Position numbers and translations under genes: made by a program. A stretch of DNA of 24,652 nt from Chersky-806 sp036502405 (GTDB lineage Bacteria > Actinomycetota > Acidimicrobiia > IMCC26256 > JAENVU01), in NCBI GenBank assembly GCA_036502405.1, contig DASXYP010000051.1:1-24652 (forward strand). Direction: 5' to 3'. Positions 14,849 through 21,797 of the stretch are shown here, piece by piece. Under the pieces are notes generated by a model. It was not told the DNA's origin. It made no database searches and saw nothing but the letters and a program-made list of their open reading frames with translations. Numbering within the stretch: position 1 is the stretch's first letter; each line of letters opens with the position of its first letter.

Positions 14849-16048
14849 TCAGCCGCGGATGATGTGCTGGAGGGTGCGGTAGGCGGGCTTGGCGCTGAAG
14901 TCCCAGCGCAGCAGCCCGAAGTGATCATCCGAGGAGGACGGGTTGGTCCCGTTGTCGCGGATCTGGAACCAGAACAGGGGCCCGGTGAAGCTCGCGTAGT
15001 CGCCGTACCAGCCCTTGAAGTAGTCGGCGAGGTACTGGGACTGCGTCGCCTCGCTGACCGACCGACCCACGTTGCCCGGCGTGCAGCTGCCGACGTCGGT
15101 CGCGGTCGGCGCGCCGGCCTCGGTGCCCCAGATCTTCTTCCCGCCGTCGCCGTTCTGCTCCATGACGGTGTGGAGGTCGCGGGTCTGGGTGAACGCGTTC
15201 CAGCTCGCCTTGGTCAGGGGGCTGCAGGGGAACGAGTACGGGTGGTGGGCGAAGGCGTCGAAGAAGCCCCGGCCGCCGTACGCGTAGATCTGGCGCAGGA
15301 ACCGCGCCGGCGCCATGTCACGGCCGGAGGGGTCGTTGCCGGCGGGGGAGGTGCCGCCCGCGATCACGGTGGCGAGCGGGTCGACGGTCTTGATCTCGAC
15401 ATCGGAGCGCTTGAGCATGGCGGTGTAGGCCCGCACGTCGACCGTCGGCTGCACGAACGGGAAGTGGTTCGGCTCGTTCCAGATCTGCCACGCCGAGATG
15501 CTGCTGCGCAGCTCGGGGATCGTGCTCGTCGACCCGTAGCGCTGCGCCGCGGCACGGGCGAAGGCGGCGAACGTCTCGGGGTTGGCGGGGAGGCACTTGT
15601 CCGTGCCGGGCGGGCAGCTCGACGGGCGGGCCCAGCCCGGCGTGTAGCCGAGCATCCCGAGGACCTTGAGGCCCCGCGCCCGGGCGTCCCGGACGACCCG
15701 GTCGGTGGCGCTCCACATCCAGCTGTTCGGCCCTCCGTCCTGGATCGAGTTCCAGTCGACGTCCATCTCGAACCACTTCGCGCCCGAGTCGGCGACCGCC
15801 TGGAGCTTGCGCTGCTCGACGTCGGCGGGGTCCCAGAGGATCATGTTCCCGGCGCTGATGCCCACCCGCTCCGCGAGCGGGGTCCCGGGCCCGTTGGCGT
15901 TGACCGAGGGCGTCTTCGCCGACTCGGTCGCCGGCGAGGGGGTCGCGCTCGTGAACGGGATCGGGTTCGTGACCGAGCAGCCGGCGAGCAGCGTCGCGCC
16001 GAGGAGGGCGGCGACCCCGACGATGATGCGGCTTCGACGACTTGTCAC
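14849..16048 (-). CDS. Secreted lipoprotein glycoside hydrolase (clan GH-A, GH39/PslG-like)
   Basis: The 399-residue precursor has an Arg-rich start, a hydrophobic core and the lipobox LLAGC (C24), so it should be exported and lipid-anchored. A Thr/Ser/Pro-rich linker follows to about residue 57. The rest resembles a TIM-barrel glycoside hydrolase. WQIWNEPNHF contains the NEP motif with probable acid/base E192, and IWGTEAGAPT carries the probable nucleophile E310. The pattern is like GH39 enzymes and the exopolysaccharide hydrolase PslG. The polysaccharide target is unknown. The GTG at 16048 is supported by GGAGT seven bases upstream. Four cysteines beyond the lipid-anchor residue (C145, C152, C275 and one near 320) could form disulfides outside the cell. 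Confidence 0.85.
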   Translation of the reverse strand: MTSRRSRIIVGVAALLGATLLAGCSVTNPIPFTSATPSPATESAKTPSVNANGPGTPLAERVGISAGNMILWDPADVEQRKLQAVADSGAKWFEMDVDWNSIQDGGPNSWMWSATDRVVRDARARGLKVLGMLGYTPGWARPSSCPPGTDKCLPANPETFAAFARAAAQRYGSTSTIPELRSSISAWQIWNEPNHFPFVQPTVDVRAYTAMLKRSDVEIKTVDPLATVIAGGTSPAGNDPSGRDMAPARFLRQIYAYGGRGFFDAFAHHPYSFPCSPLTKASWNAFTQTRDLHTVMEQNGDGGKKIWGTEAGAPTATDVGSCTPGNVGRSVSEATQSQYLADYFKGWYGDYASFTGPLFWFQIRDNGTNPSSSDDHFGLLRWDFSAKPAYRTLQHIIRG

Positions 16049-16109
16049 GTTTCGTACTCCCAGTCACGGATTGACCGGGCTTGTCGTCACTCAGCGTGGG
16101 CATCTGTAG

Positions 16110-16130
16110 GGATGATCGTCCGAATCATCC
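16110..16130. repeat. Palindrome upstream of the lipoprotein gene
   Basis: GGATGAT (16110-16116) and ATCATCC (16124-16130) form a perfect 7-bp inverted repeat around CGTCCGA. It lies about 62 bases upstream of the lipoprotein start, within the 198-bp intergenic stretch. It could be an operator or the stem of a leader hairpin. It is AT-richer than its surroundings. Confidence 0.4.
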
Positions 16131-16149
16131 GTTTCTCTCGGGTGCGCTC

Positions 16150-16168
16150 CTCGCGCGCGGCGCGCGAG
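16150..16168 (-). terminator. GC hairpin downstream of the AbiEi/DUF559 gene
   Basis: CTCGCGCG (16150-16157) and CGCGCGAG (16161-16168) form an 8-bp stem with a 3-nt loop, 79 bases past the stop of the minus-strand gene above it. It is a possible terminator without a T-run. Confidence 0.35.
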
Positions 16169-16246
16169 CTCCAGTGGCCCGTTCCGGGTGAGCGGGAGCA
16201 CCCAGCGCCGCTGATGGCGCCGGAGGCCCTGGCGGCGAGGGTGCGC

Positions 16247-17158
16247 TCAGGCGGCCAACGTCGTGACGAGCTCGGTGAGGAGCTGCTCCGGGTGCCGGGT
16301 CACCCGGTCCCATGTGGCGAGGACCAGGCGGTAGCCGTAGCAACCTGGCACGCTCCACTTCGCGTTGTCACGCTCGTCATCGGACGCGTCGTCGTGCCAT
16401 CGACGTCCATTGGTCTCGAGGATCGTACGCCGGCCCTCGAATGCGAAGTCATAGCGATAGGTCCGCCCGTTCCAGTCGAGCGGGAGCTCACGAGTGAAGT
16501 CGGTGAGCCCGTTGGCGACGAGGAGGCGCCGAGCCTTGACCTCGAGCGTCGATCGCGACGGCCAGCGCGGGTCGAGGTCCTCGATGAGCGTGCGCGTGCG
16601 CGCCACGCCCGGGCGACCACGCCGACCGAAGCGCGCCAGGTATGCGCGCAGAGCCGGCACCGACGTCAGCCTTCGCCGCCGGGCGTCCTCACACGCGATC
16701 TCGAACGGCTCCTCGCCGAGGAGGTGTGCGAGGCGCAGCAGGGTCGCCTCGATGCCGGTGGTCCGAATCGCACCGACGGTTCGAATCATCTGGCTGGCCG
16801 GATCGGCGTGCGAGACGGTGATCCCTGACGTCCGGCCGCGCACCTCGTGGGGAAGGACGATCTCCGGTCGGCTCGCGTGCACTCCTTCGAGGCGGTACTG
16901 CGCAGCGGCGGACCGGCCCGCGGCCGCCGAGCGCTCACCGGCCCACAGCAGAGCGGCGCGCAGCTGCTGCGTACCCGTCGAGGCGACGGACGTCATCCGG
17001 TAGGTGGAGGGATGGACCCGCTCGATGACCTGCTGCGCGCCGAGGCGCGCCAGCTGCTTCCTCGTGACGCCGAGCGCGGTGGCGTACTCGGCTCGGAACA
17101 CCCCCGAGCTCGGCGCACTGAGCTCGGACAAGATCCTGACTGCTGATTCTTGTGGCAC
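16247..17158 (-). CDS. AbiEi-like winged-helix plus DUF559 endonuclease-fold protein
   Basis: The protein has about 303 residues. The N-terminus (about 15-60: FRAEYATALGVTRKQLARLG followed by IERVHPSTYRM) resembles the AbiEi antitoxin-type winged helix. The C-terminal part (about 200-300) resembles DUF559, a Vsr/PD-(D/E)xK-like nuclease fold, with D and E in YRYDFAFEGRRTILETNGRRWH. Such fusions are common orphans in actinobacteria and are often found near mobile DNA; their function is unproven. No AbiEii-type toxin partner is next to it. The open frame continues into the tRNA-Lys fragment. I chose the GTG at 17158 because AAGGGGAAC precedes it and homology begins soon after. Position beside a duplicated tRNA end suggests arrival by integration. 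Confidence 0.75.
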   Translation of the reverse strand: MPQESAVRILSELSAPSSGVFRAEYATALGVTRKQLARLGAQQVIERVHPSTYRMTSVASTGTQQLRAALLWAGERSAAAGRSAAAQYRLEGVHASRPEIVLPHEVRGRTSGITVSHADPASQMIRTVGAIRTTGIEATLLRLAHLLGEEPFEIACEDARRRRLTSVPALRAYLARFGRRGRPGVARTRTLIEDLDPRWPSRSTLEVKARRLLVANGLTDFTRELPLDWNGRTYRYDFAFEGRRTILETNGRRWHDDASDDERDNAKWSVPGCYGYRLVLATWDRVTRHPEQLLTELVTTLAA

Positions 17159-17181
17159 CCCGTTCCCCTTTCGTCCACTGG

Positions 17182-17198
17182 CGGCCAGAAGTTGGCCG
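17182..17198. promoter_or_regulatory. Palindrome upstream of the AbiEi/DUF559 gene
   Basis: CGGCCA (17182-17187) and TGGCCG (17193-17198) form a 6-bp inverted repeat spaced by GAAGT, 24-40 bases before the GTG at 17158. Because AbiEi proteins are known to repress their own promoters through inverted repeats, it is a candidate operator; this is inference. Confidence 0.3.
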
Positions 17199-17229
17199 TA
17201 CGGGGGGAAGGAGGGGAAAGTGGGGAGCG

Positions 17230-17282
17230 TGGTACGCCGCGTGGGACTCGAACCCACAACCTACAGATGAAGAGGCTGTTGC
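17230..17282 (-). repeat. Duplicated 3' part of tRNA-Lys (attachment-site-like scar)
   Basis: These 53 bases copy 17299-17351 of the intact tRNA-Lys with two differences (G instead of T on the plus strand at 17269 and 17275). The 39 bases covering the T-arm, 3' acceptor strand and CCA are identical. The copy lacks the 5' acceptor strand and D-arm, and its changes disturb the anticodon stem-loop, so it is not a working tRNA. Tandem tRNA 3' ends are the hallmark of integrase attachment sites. No integrase is in the window. Confidence 0.85.
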
Positions 17283-17298
17283 GGGGTGAGCGAACCGT

Positions 17299-17375
17299 TG
17301 GTACGCCGCGTGGGACTCGAACCCACAACCTACAGATTAAGAGTCTGTTGCTCTAACCAGTTGAGCTAGCGGCGC
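17299..17375 (-). tRNA. trnK: tRNA-Lys (anticodon CUU)
   Basis: The acceptor arm GCGCCGC pairs with GCGGCGT with one G-U pair. The D-arm is AGCTCAACTGGTTAGAGC, the anticodon stem is ACAGA/TCTGT with loop CTCTTAA (anticodon CUU), and the T-arm is GTGGGTTCGAGTCCCAC. Discriminator A and the 3' CCA are encoded. The tRNA is immediately followed, 16 bases downstream, by the duplicated 3' fragment. Confidence 0.97.
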
Positions 17376-17381
17376 GAGAGC

Positions 17382-17387
17382 ACAGTA
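17382..17387 (-). promoter_or_regulatory. Putative -10 element (TACTGT) for tRNA-Lys
   Basis: TACTGT on the minus strand is followed by six bases (GCTCTC) and then the first nucleotide of tRNA-Lys, so transcription may start at or next to the mature 5' end. A weak TGATCC-like -35 lies about 16 bases further upstream. Confidence 0.35.
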
Positions 17388-17431
17388 GTCGGCGCGATCC
17401 GGGGATCACCGGGCTGAGCGGAGGAACGAGC

Positions 17432-18346
17432 ATGCAGATCGCCGTCACCGGGTCGAGGGGTCTGATCGGCACCGCGCTGCTCGCCGCGCTGCGCGCCGAC
17501 GGCCACACCGCGATCCCGGTCCTGCGGGGCGACGCGCCGGGCGACGGGCTGCACTGGGACCCCGACGCGGGGACGATCGACGCCGCGGGCTTCGACGGGC
17601 TCGACGCGGTCGTCCACCTCGCGGGCGCGGGGATCGGCGACAGGCGCTGGACCGACGAGCAGAAGCGGCGCGTCCTCGAGAGCCGGACCGTTCCCACCCG
17701 GCTCCTCGCGACGACCCTGGCCGGGCTCGAGCACCCGCCGGGGGTCCTCGTGTCGGGCTCTGCGATCGGCTGGTACGGCGACCGCGGGTCCGAGGTGCTC
17801 GACGAGTCGAGCGCGCCGCCGGAGCACCGGGACTTCCTCGCCGACGTGTGCGTGCAGTGGGAGGCCGCGACCGGAACGGCCGAGGCCGCGGGCATCCGCA
17901 CGGTGCACCTCCGCACCGGGATCGTGCTCGCGGGCGAGGGCGGTGTGCTGCCCCGCCTGGCCACGCCGTTCAAGCTCGGGCTCGGTGGCCGGACCGGTTC
18001 GGGGCGGCAGTACATGAGCTGGATCGCCCTCGCCGACGAGGTGGGCGCGATCCGCCACGCGATCATCCACGCCGAGGTCTCCGGACCGCTGAACGCGACT
18101 GCGCCGACGCCGGTCACGAACGCGGAGATGACGGCCGCGCTCGGCCACGTGCTGAAGCGCCCGACGGTCCTGCCGACCCCGCTGCCCGTGCTGAAGCTCG
18201 TCTACGGCGCGGAGCTGGTGGAGCACCTCCTGGTGGCCGGGCAGCGGGTCGTGCCCGACGTGCTCCAGGCGACCGGTTACAGCTTCGTCGAGCCCGACCT
18301 GGACGGCGCACTCCGAACCGCCCTGCACCGGGGCGCGACGGCGTGA
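17432..18346 (+). CDS. TIGR01777 family SDR epimerase-like protein (YfcH/SulA-type)
   Basis: The 304-residue protein is an extended short-chain dehydrogenase/reductase. The NAD(P)-binding motif is VTGSRGLIG at residues 5-13, AVVHLAGAGIGDRRW and VSGSAIGWYGDRG form the active-site side, and a DUF1731 C-terminal segment contains PTPLPVLKLVYGAE. Members are annotated as nucleotide-sugar epimerase-like with no firm substrate. GGAGG at 17420-17424 is seven bases before the ATG at 17432. The gene stands alone and converges on tRNA-His, with only ten bases between the stop and the tRNA 3' end. Confidence 0.9.
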   Translation: MQIAVTGSRGLIGTALLAALRADGHTAIPVLRGDAPGDGLHWDPDAGTIDAAGFDGLDAVVHLAGAGIGDRRWTDEQKRRVLESRTVPTRLLATTLAGLEHPPGVLVSGSAIGWYGDRGSEVLDESSAPPEHRDFLADVCVQWEAATGTAEAAGIRTVHLRTGIVLAGEGGVLPRLATPFKLGLGGRTGSGRQYMSWIALADEVGAIRHAIIHAEVSGPLNATAPTPVTNAEMTAALGHVLKRPTVLPTPLPVLKLVYGAELVEHLLVAGQRVVPDVLQATGYSFVEPDLDGALRTALHRGATA

Positions 18347-18356
18347 GCCGTCGCAG

Positions 18357-18434
18357 TGGGGTGACCGAGGGGTTTCGAACCCCCGACCTCCGGGACCACA
18401 ACCCGGCGCTCTAACCAGCTGAGCTACGGCCACC
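18357..18434 (-). tRNA. trnH: tRNA-His (anticodon GUG)
   Basis: The acceptor arm GTGGCCG pairs with CGGTCAC. The extra 5' G (-1, complement of 18434) faces discriminator C, the identity element of tRNA-His. The anticodon stem CCGGG/CCCGG holds TTGTGGT (GUG at 18399-18397). The T-arm is GGGGGTTCGAAACCCC and CCA is encoded. It lies 34 bases downstream of tRNA-Arg on the same strand, so the two are probably one transcript. Confidence 0.97.
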
Positions 18435-18468
18435 ATGGGGCGTCGCACGGGGCTTCCCGCCGTCGCCG

Positions 18469-18542
18469 CGCGCCCGGGAGGACTCGAACCCCCGACCCGC
18501 TGCTTAGAAGGCAGCTGCTCTGTCCACCTGAGCTACGGGCGC
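18469..18542 (-). tRNA. trnR: tRNA-Arg (anticodon UCU)
   Basis: The acceptor arm GCGCCCG pairs with CGGGCGC, with discriminator G. The anticodon stem GCTGC/GCAGC holds CTTCTAA (UCU at 18508-18506). The T-arm GGGGG/CCTCC contains one G-U pair around TTCGAGT. The 3' CCA is not encoded, unlike in the other three tRNAs here, so it must be added by CCA transferase. Confidence 0.96.
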
Positions 18543-18561
18543 TCGCCCACCGGGCCCGGCG

Positions 18562-18567
18562 AGTGTA
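18562..18567 (-). promoter_or_regulatory. Putative -10 element (TACACT) for the tRNA-Arg/tRNA-His unit
   Basis: TACACT on the minus strand ends 19 bases before tRNA-Arg, placing the start near 18555 with a leader of about 12 nt. The -35 (TTCGGG at about 18 bases) is poor. Confidence 0.4.
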
Positions 18568-18609
18568 CCGGTCGCGGCGGCGCGGCCCGAAGTCTCCACC
18601 CCGCCGGCT

Positions 18610-18626
18610 CTCAGGGGGTCCTCAGG
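18610..18626 (+). promoter_or_regulatory. CTCAGG direct repeat, candidate response-regulator binding site
   Basis: CTCAGG occurs at 18610-18615 and again at 18621-18626, exactly 11 bp (one helical turn) apart, separated by GGGTC. OmpR-family regulators bind such tandem repeats, and the MprA box of mycobacteria is a direct repeat of this general kind. The site lies just upstream of the two-component operon, so autoregulation is the natural inference. Confidence 0.5.
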
Positions 18627-18710
18627 TCGCCGGGCCACCGTGGGACCATGGTCTGGGAACGTGCCGGCTCGGCGGCACCGGTCGATGCAGGGGACGAGGA
18701 GCAAGCCGAC

Positions 18711-19415
18711 ATGCGTGGTGGGGACCGGACGGCGCGGGTGCTCGTCGTCGACGACGAGCCGTCGATCACCGACGCCGTGGCCACCGCCCTGGGCTACGAG
18801 GGCTTCGACATCGCCACCGCCGCGAACGGCCGGGACGCCCTGGCCCGGGTCGAGGACTTCCGGCCCGACCTCGTCGTGCTCGACGTCATGCTGCCGGACC
18901 TCGACGGCATCGCGATCACCAAGCGGCTCCGCCGCGACGGCATCGACGTCCCGGTCCTGTTCCTCACCGCCCGGGACGACGCGGCCGACAAGGTGGAGGG
19001 CCTGACCGCCGGCGGCGACGACTACGTCACGAAGCCCTTCACGCTCGCCGAGGTGATCGCCCGCGTCCACGCGATCCTGCGCCGCACCGTCGGGCTGACG
19101 AACGCCGACGACGGCCGGCTGCACTTCGGCGACCTCGAGATGGTGGTCGACACGCACGAGGCCTGGCGGGCCGGGACGCCGCTGCGCCTGACCGCGACGG
19201 AGTTCAACCTGCTGCGGTACTTCATGGAGAATCCGCGCCTCGTGCTGTCGAAGACCCAGATTCTCGACCATGTGTGGAGCTACGACTTCGAAGGCGACGC
19301 GAACGTCGTCGAGACCTACGTCAGCTACCTGCGCAAGAAGCTGGACCGGCTCGGTCCGCCGCTCATCCACACCATCCGCCTCGTCGGCTACACCCTCCGC
19401 GACACCGAGGTCTGA
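18711..19415 (+). CDS. OmpR/PhoB-family response regulator (MprA/TrcR-like)
   Basis: This 234-residue DNA-binding regulator is the partner of the next gene. The receiver domain (about 8-122) has acidic D14-D15, phospho-acceptor D58 (VVLDVMLPDLDG), T86 and K108 (YVTKPF). The winged-helix output domain (about 135-232) shows LTATEFNLLRYFMENPRLVLSK, DANVVETYVSYLRKKL and IRLVGYTLR. I chose the ATG at 18711 because GAGGAG precedes it and the receiver begins soon after. An in-frame ATG at 18648 would add 21 residues without domain content and would sit 22 bases after the CTCAGG repeats, so a longer leaderless form is possible. The kinase starts four bases after its stop. Confidence 0.93.
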   Translation: MRGGDRTARVLVVDDEPSITDAVATALGYEGFDIATAANGRDALARVEDFRPDLVVLDVMLPDLDGIAITKRLRRDGIDVPVLFLTARDDAADKVEGLTAGGDDYVTKPFTLAEVIARVHAILRRTVGLTNADDGRLHFGDLEMVVDTHEAWRAGTPLRLTATEFNLLRYFMENPRLVLSKTQILDHVWSYDFEGDANVVETYVSYLRKKLDRLGPPLIHTIRLVGYTLRDTEV

Positions 19416-19419
19416 TCCG

Positions 19420-20970
19420 ATGGCGTCCGACCCGTCCGTTCGCGAGCCGCGCACGTCGCCACCCCGGTTCTCGCTGCGCGCCCGGCTCCTCGCCGCGGTC
19501 GCCGTCGTCGCGCTGGTGGGCCTGCTCGTCGCGGACCTCGCGACGTACGCGGCGCTGAGGTCGTTCCTGACCGACCGGATCGACAGCAGCCTCGACTCCG
19601 CGAACCGTCCGTTGATCGACCTGCTCTTCGAGCAGTCCAACCCGGACCGCCAGTTCGGCAGCGACGCGACGAGCCGGGCCGCGCTCGCCGCGGCGGCGCC
19701 GGGCGCGTACGTGGAGTACCGCAACGCCAACAACGTCGCGGTCGTGAGCGGCTCGACCCGTGGCGACTACGCCACGGCGGTCCCGAGCCTGCCGCGGCAC
19801 TTCAGCGGGCTCGGCTCGCCCAACGACGTCCGCTACCTGACCGTCGACGCCAAGGGTGACGGCCCGCACTTCCGGCTCCGGGCCGAAGCGCTGCCCGAGG
19901 GCGGGATGCTCCTCGTCGCGCTGCCGCTCGACGAGGTGAACCGCACCCTCCACCAGCTGTTCCTGATCGAGCTGGTCGTCACCGGCGCCGCCCTCGTCGC
20001 CGCGATCGGGCTCGGGCTGTGGCTCGTACGGATCGGCTTGCGCCCGCTGCGCGACATCGAGACGACCGCGTCGAGCATCGCGGGGGGCGACCTCAGCCTC
20101 CGGGTGCCCGAGGACAGCCGGACCGAGGTCGGCCGGCTCGGCTTCTCGTTGAACACGATGCTGCGCCACATCGAGGACGCCTTCACCCGCCGGGCCGCGT
20201 CCGAGGAGCAGCTGCGTCAGTTCGTCGCCGACGCGTCGCACGAGCTGCGGACCCCGGTCACCGCCGTGTCCGCGTACGCGGAGCTCTTCGAGCGGGGTGC
20301 GAACGAGCGTCCGGCGGACCTGGCGAGGGTCATGCGGGGGATCCGGGTCGAGACCGCGCGGATGCAGACGCTGATCGACGATCTGCTCCTCCTCGCCCGG
20401 CTCGACGAGGGCCGTCCGCTCGCGACCGAGCAGGTCGATCTCGTGGGTGTCCTCGACGACGCCGTTGATGCAGCCCGTGCGGTCGGGCCGGAGTGGCCGG
20501 TCACCCTCGCGCCCGCGGCACCCGTCGAGGTCGTCGGCGACGCCATGGCATTGCGCCAGATCGTCGACAACCTGCTCGCAAACGTCCGCACGCACACGCC
20601 CCCGGGGACGCGCGCGACCGTGCGTCTCCTCGCCGACCGGGAGACACCGGGGACCGTCGTGCTCGAGGTCGCCGATGAAGGTCCGGGCCTGGACCCGGAG
20701 CACGTGGACCGGGTGTTCGAGCGCTTCTACCGCGCCGACCCGTCACGTTCCCGGGGGCGCGGTGGCACCGGCCTCGGGCTCGCGGTCGTGGCCGCGCTCG
20801 CCGCGGCGCAGGGTGGTGAGGTCGAGGTCGTGAGCCCACCCGGCGCGGGGGCGACGTTCCGGGTCCACCTGGTCGCCGCACAACCGGAAGCGCCCCCCGA
20901 CGCGCCGCCCTCGGCGCCGGCACGAGCTTCGGGGTCCGTGGTGCCGGTCACTCGCTCGTCGGGCCCGTGA
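19420..20970 (+). CDS. Membrane sensor histidine kinase
   Basis: The kinase has 516 residues. TM1 is about 23-45 and TM2 about 180-203, enclosing an extracytoplasmic sensor region of about 135 residues. HAMP follows (about 205-257), then the HisKA domain with H274 in DASHELRTPVTAV, and HATPase_c with N-box IVDNLLANVRTH (N384, N388), DEGPGL (419-424) and GTGLGLAVV. The ending is Pro/Ala-rich. It pairs with the response regulator directly upstream. The architecture resembles the TrcS/MprB-type actinobacterial kinases; the signal is unknown. Its last 23 bp overlap the end of the convergent crotonase-family gene. Confidence 0.93.
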   Translation: MASDPSVREPRTSPPRFSLRARLLAAVAVVALVGLLVADLATYAALRSFLTDRIDSSLDSANRPLIDLLFEQSNPDRQFGSDATSRAALAAAAPGAYVEYRNANNVAVVSGSTRGDYATAVPSLPRHFSGLGSPNDVRYLTVDAKGDGPHFRLRAEALPEGGMLLVALPLDEVNRTLHQLFLIELVVTGAALVAAIGLGLWLVRIGLRPLRDIETTASSIAGGDLSLRVPEDSRTEVGRLGFSLNTMLRHIEDAFTRRAASEEQLRQFVADASHELRTPVTAVSAYAELFERGANERPADLARVMRGIRVETARMQTLIDDLLLLARLDEGRPLATEQVDLVGVLDDAVDAARAVGPEWPVTLAPAAPVEVVGDAMALRQIVDNLLANVRTHTPPGTRATVRLLADRETPGTVVLEVADEGPGLDPEHVDRVFERFYRADPSRSRGRGGTGLGLAVVAALAAAQGGEVEVVSPPGAGATFRVHLVAAQPEAPPDAPPSAPARASGSVVPVTRSSGP

Positions 20971-21754
20971 ACCGCGGCGCGCGCTTCTCGCGGTGCGCGG
21001 CGAGTCCCTCGGCCGCGTCCGGCCCGCCGAACCCGTAGAACTCGTAGGCGAGCGAGGCGTCGAACACCGGGCCGAGCATCCGGTACCAGTGGTTGAGGGT
21101 GTGCTTGGTCCACCGGATCGCGCTCTGGGCGCCCGCCGCGAGCTCGGTCGCGATCTCGAGCGCCTCGTCGAGCAGCCGGTCGTCGTCGACGCAGAGCGCC
21201 ACGAGCCCGATCCGCTCGGCCTCCTCGCCGGTGAGCGTCCGGCACGTGAGCAGGTGGTACTTCGCCTTGGCCATCCCGCACAGCAGCGGCCAGCAGATCG
21301 CCGCGTGATCGCCCGCGGCGACCCCGAGGCGCGTGTGCCCGTCGATGATCCGGGCCGACCGGGCCACGATGGAGACGTCCGCGAGCAGGCCGACGACGAG
21401 CCCCGCGCCGACCGCCGGGCCGTGGATCGCCGACACGATCGGCTTCGAGCAGTCGATGACGTTGAACACGAGGTCGCGCGCCTCGCGCAACACCCGCGTG
21501 CGGACGGCGTAGTCGTTGGCGACGCCGTCGATCAGCTCGAAGCTTCCCCCGGCGGAGAACGCCCGACCCGCGCCGGAGATCATGGCGACGCGAACGTCAC
21601 CGTCTCGGTCCACCGTGCGCCACACGTCGGCCAGCTCCCGGTGCATCTCGGGGTGCACCGCGTTGAGGCCGGGACCGTCGAGCACGACGTGCAGCACACC
21701 GGGTGCAGGGTGCTCGAAGCGGAGGCTCGGGAACGTGGCGGCGTAGTCGGTCAT
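20948..21754 (-). CDS. Crotonase (enoyl-CoA hydratase/isomerase) family protein with atypical active site
   Basis: The 268-residue protein keeps the crotonase CoA-binding and oxyanion-hole segments (AGRAFSAGGSFELID, about 62-76; HGPAVGAGLVVGLLADVSIV, about 111-130). At the positions that carry the two catalytic glutamates of classical hydratases I read V120 and H140 (DGHTRLGVAAGDHAA), so simple hydration is unlikely; D149 may contribute. It could be an isomerase, hydrolase or dehalogenase-type member acting on an unknown acyl-CoA. The ATG at 21754 has GGGG upstream. The gene lies 43 bases downstream of the AlkB-like gene on the same strand and may share its transcript. Confidence 0.87.
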   Translation of the reverse strand: MTDYAATFPSLRFEHPAPGVLHVVLDGPGLNAVHPEMHRELADVWRTVDRDGDVRVAMISGAGRAFSAGGSFELIDGVANDYAVRTRVLREARDLVFNVIDCSKPIVSAIHGPAVGAGLVVGLLADVSIVARSARIIDGHTRLGVAAGDHAAICWPLLCGMAKAKYHLLTCRTLTGEEAERIGLVALCVDDDRLLDEALEIATELAAGAQSAIRWTKHTLNHWYRMLGPVFDASLAYEFYGFGGPDAAEGLAAHREKRAPRFTGPTSE

Positions 21755-21797
21755 GGCGGGCAACCCCTTCGGTCGGCGGCTGCCGACCGGGCAGCGC

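Noticed and set aside
16049..16246. Possible riboswitch before the lipoprotein gene
   Set aside because: No conserved core of the cyclic-di-GMP or cyclic-di-AMP (ydaO) classes could be seen; only a simple palindrome and a GC hairpin are present.
14864..16828. Long plus-strand frame (654 codons) opposite the lipoprotein and AbiEi genes
   Set aside because: It crosses two real minus-strand genes and their intergenic gap, and has no recognisable motif.
17159..17257. N-terminal extension of the AbiEi/DUF559 protein
   Set aside because: It would run through the tRNA-Lys fragment and the palindrome; a ribosome site supports the GTG at 17158.
17230..17282. A second functional tRNA-Lys
   Set aside because: The 5' acceptor strand and D-arm are missing and two changes disturb the anticodon stem-loop.
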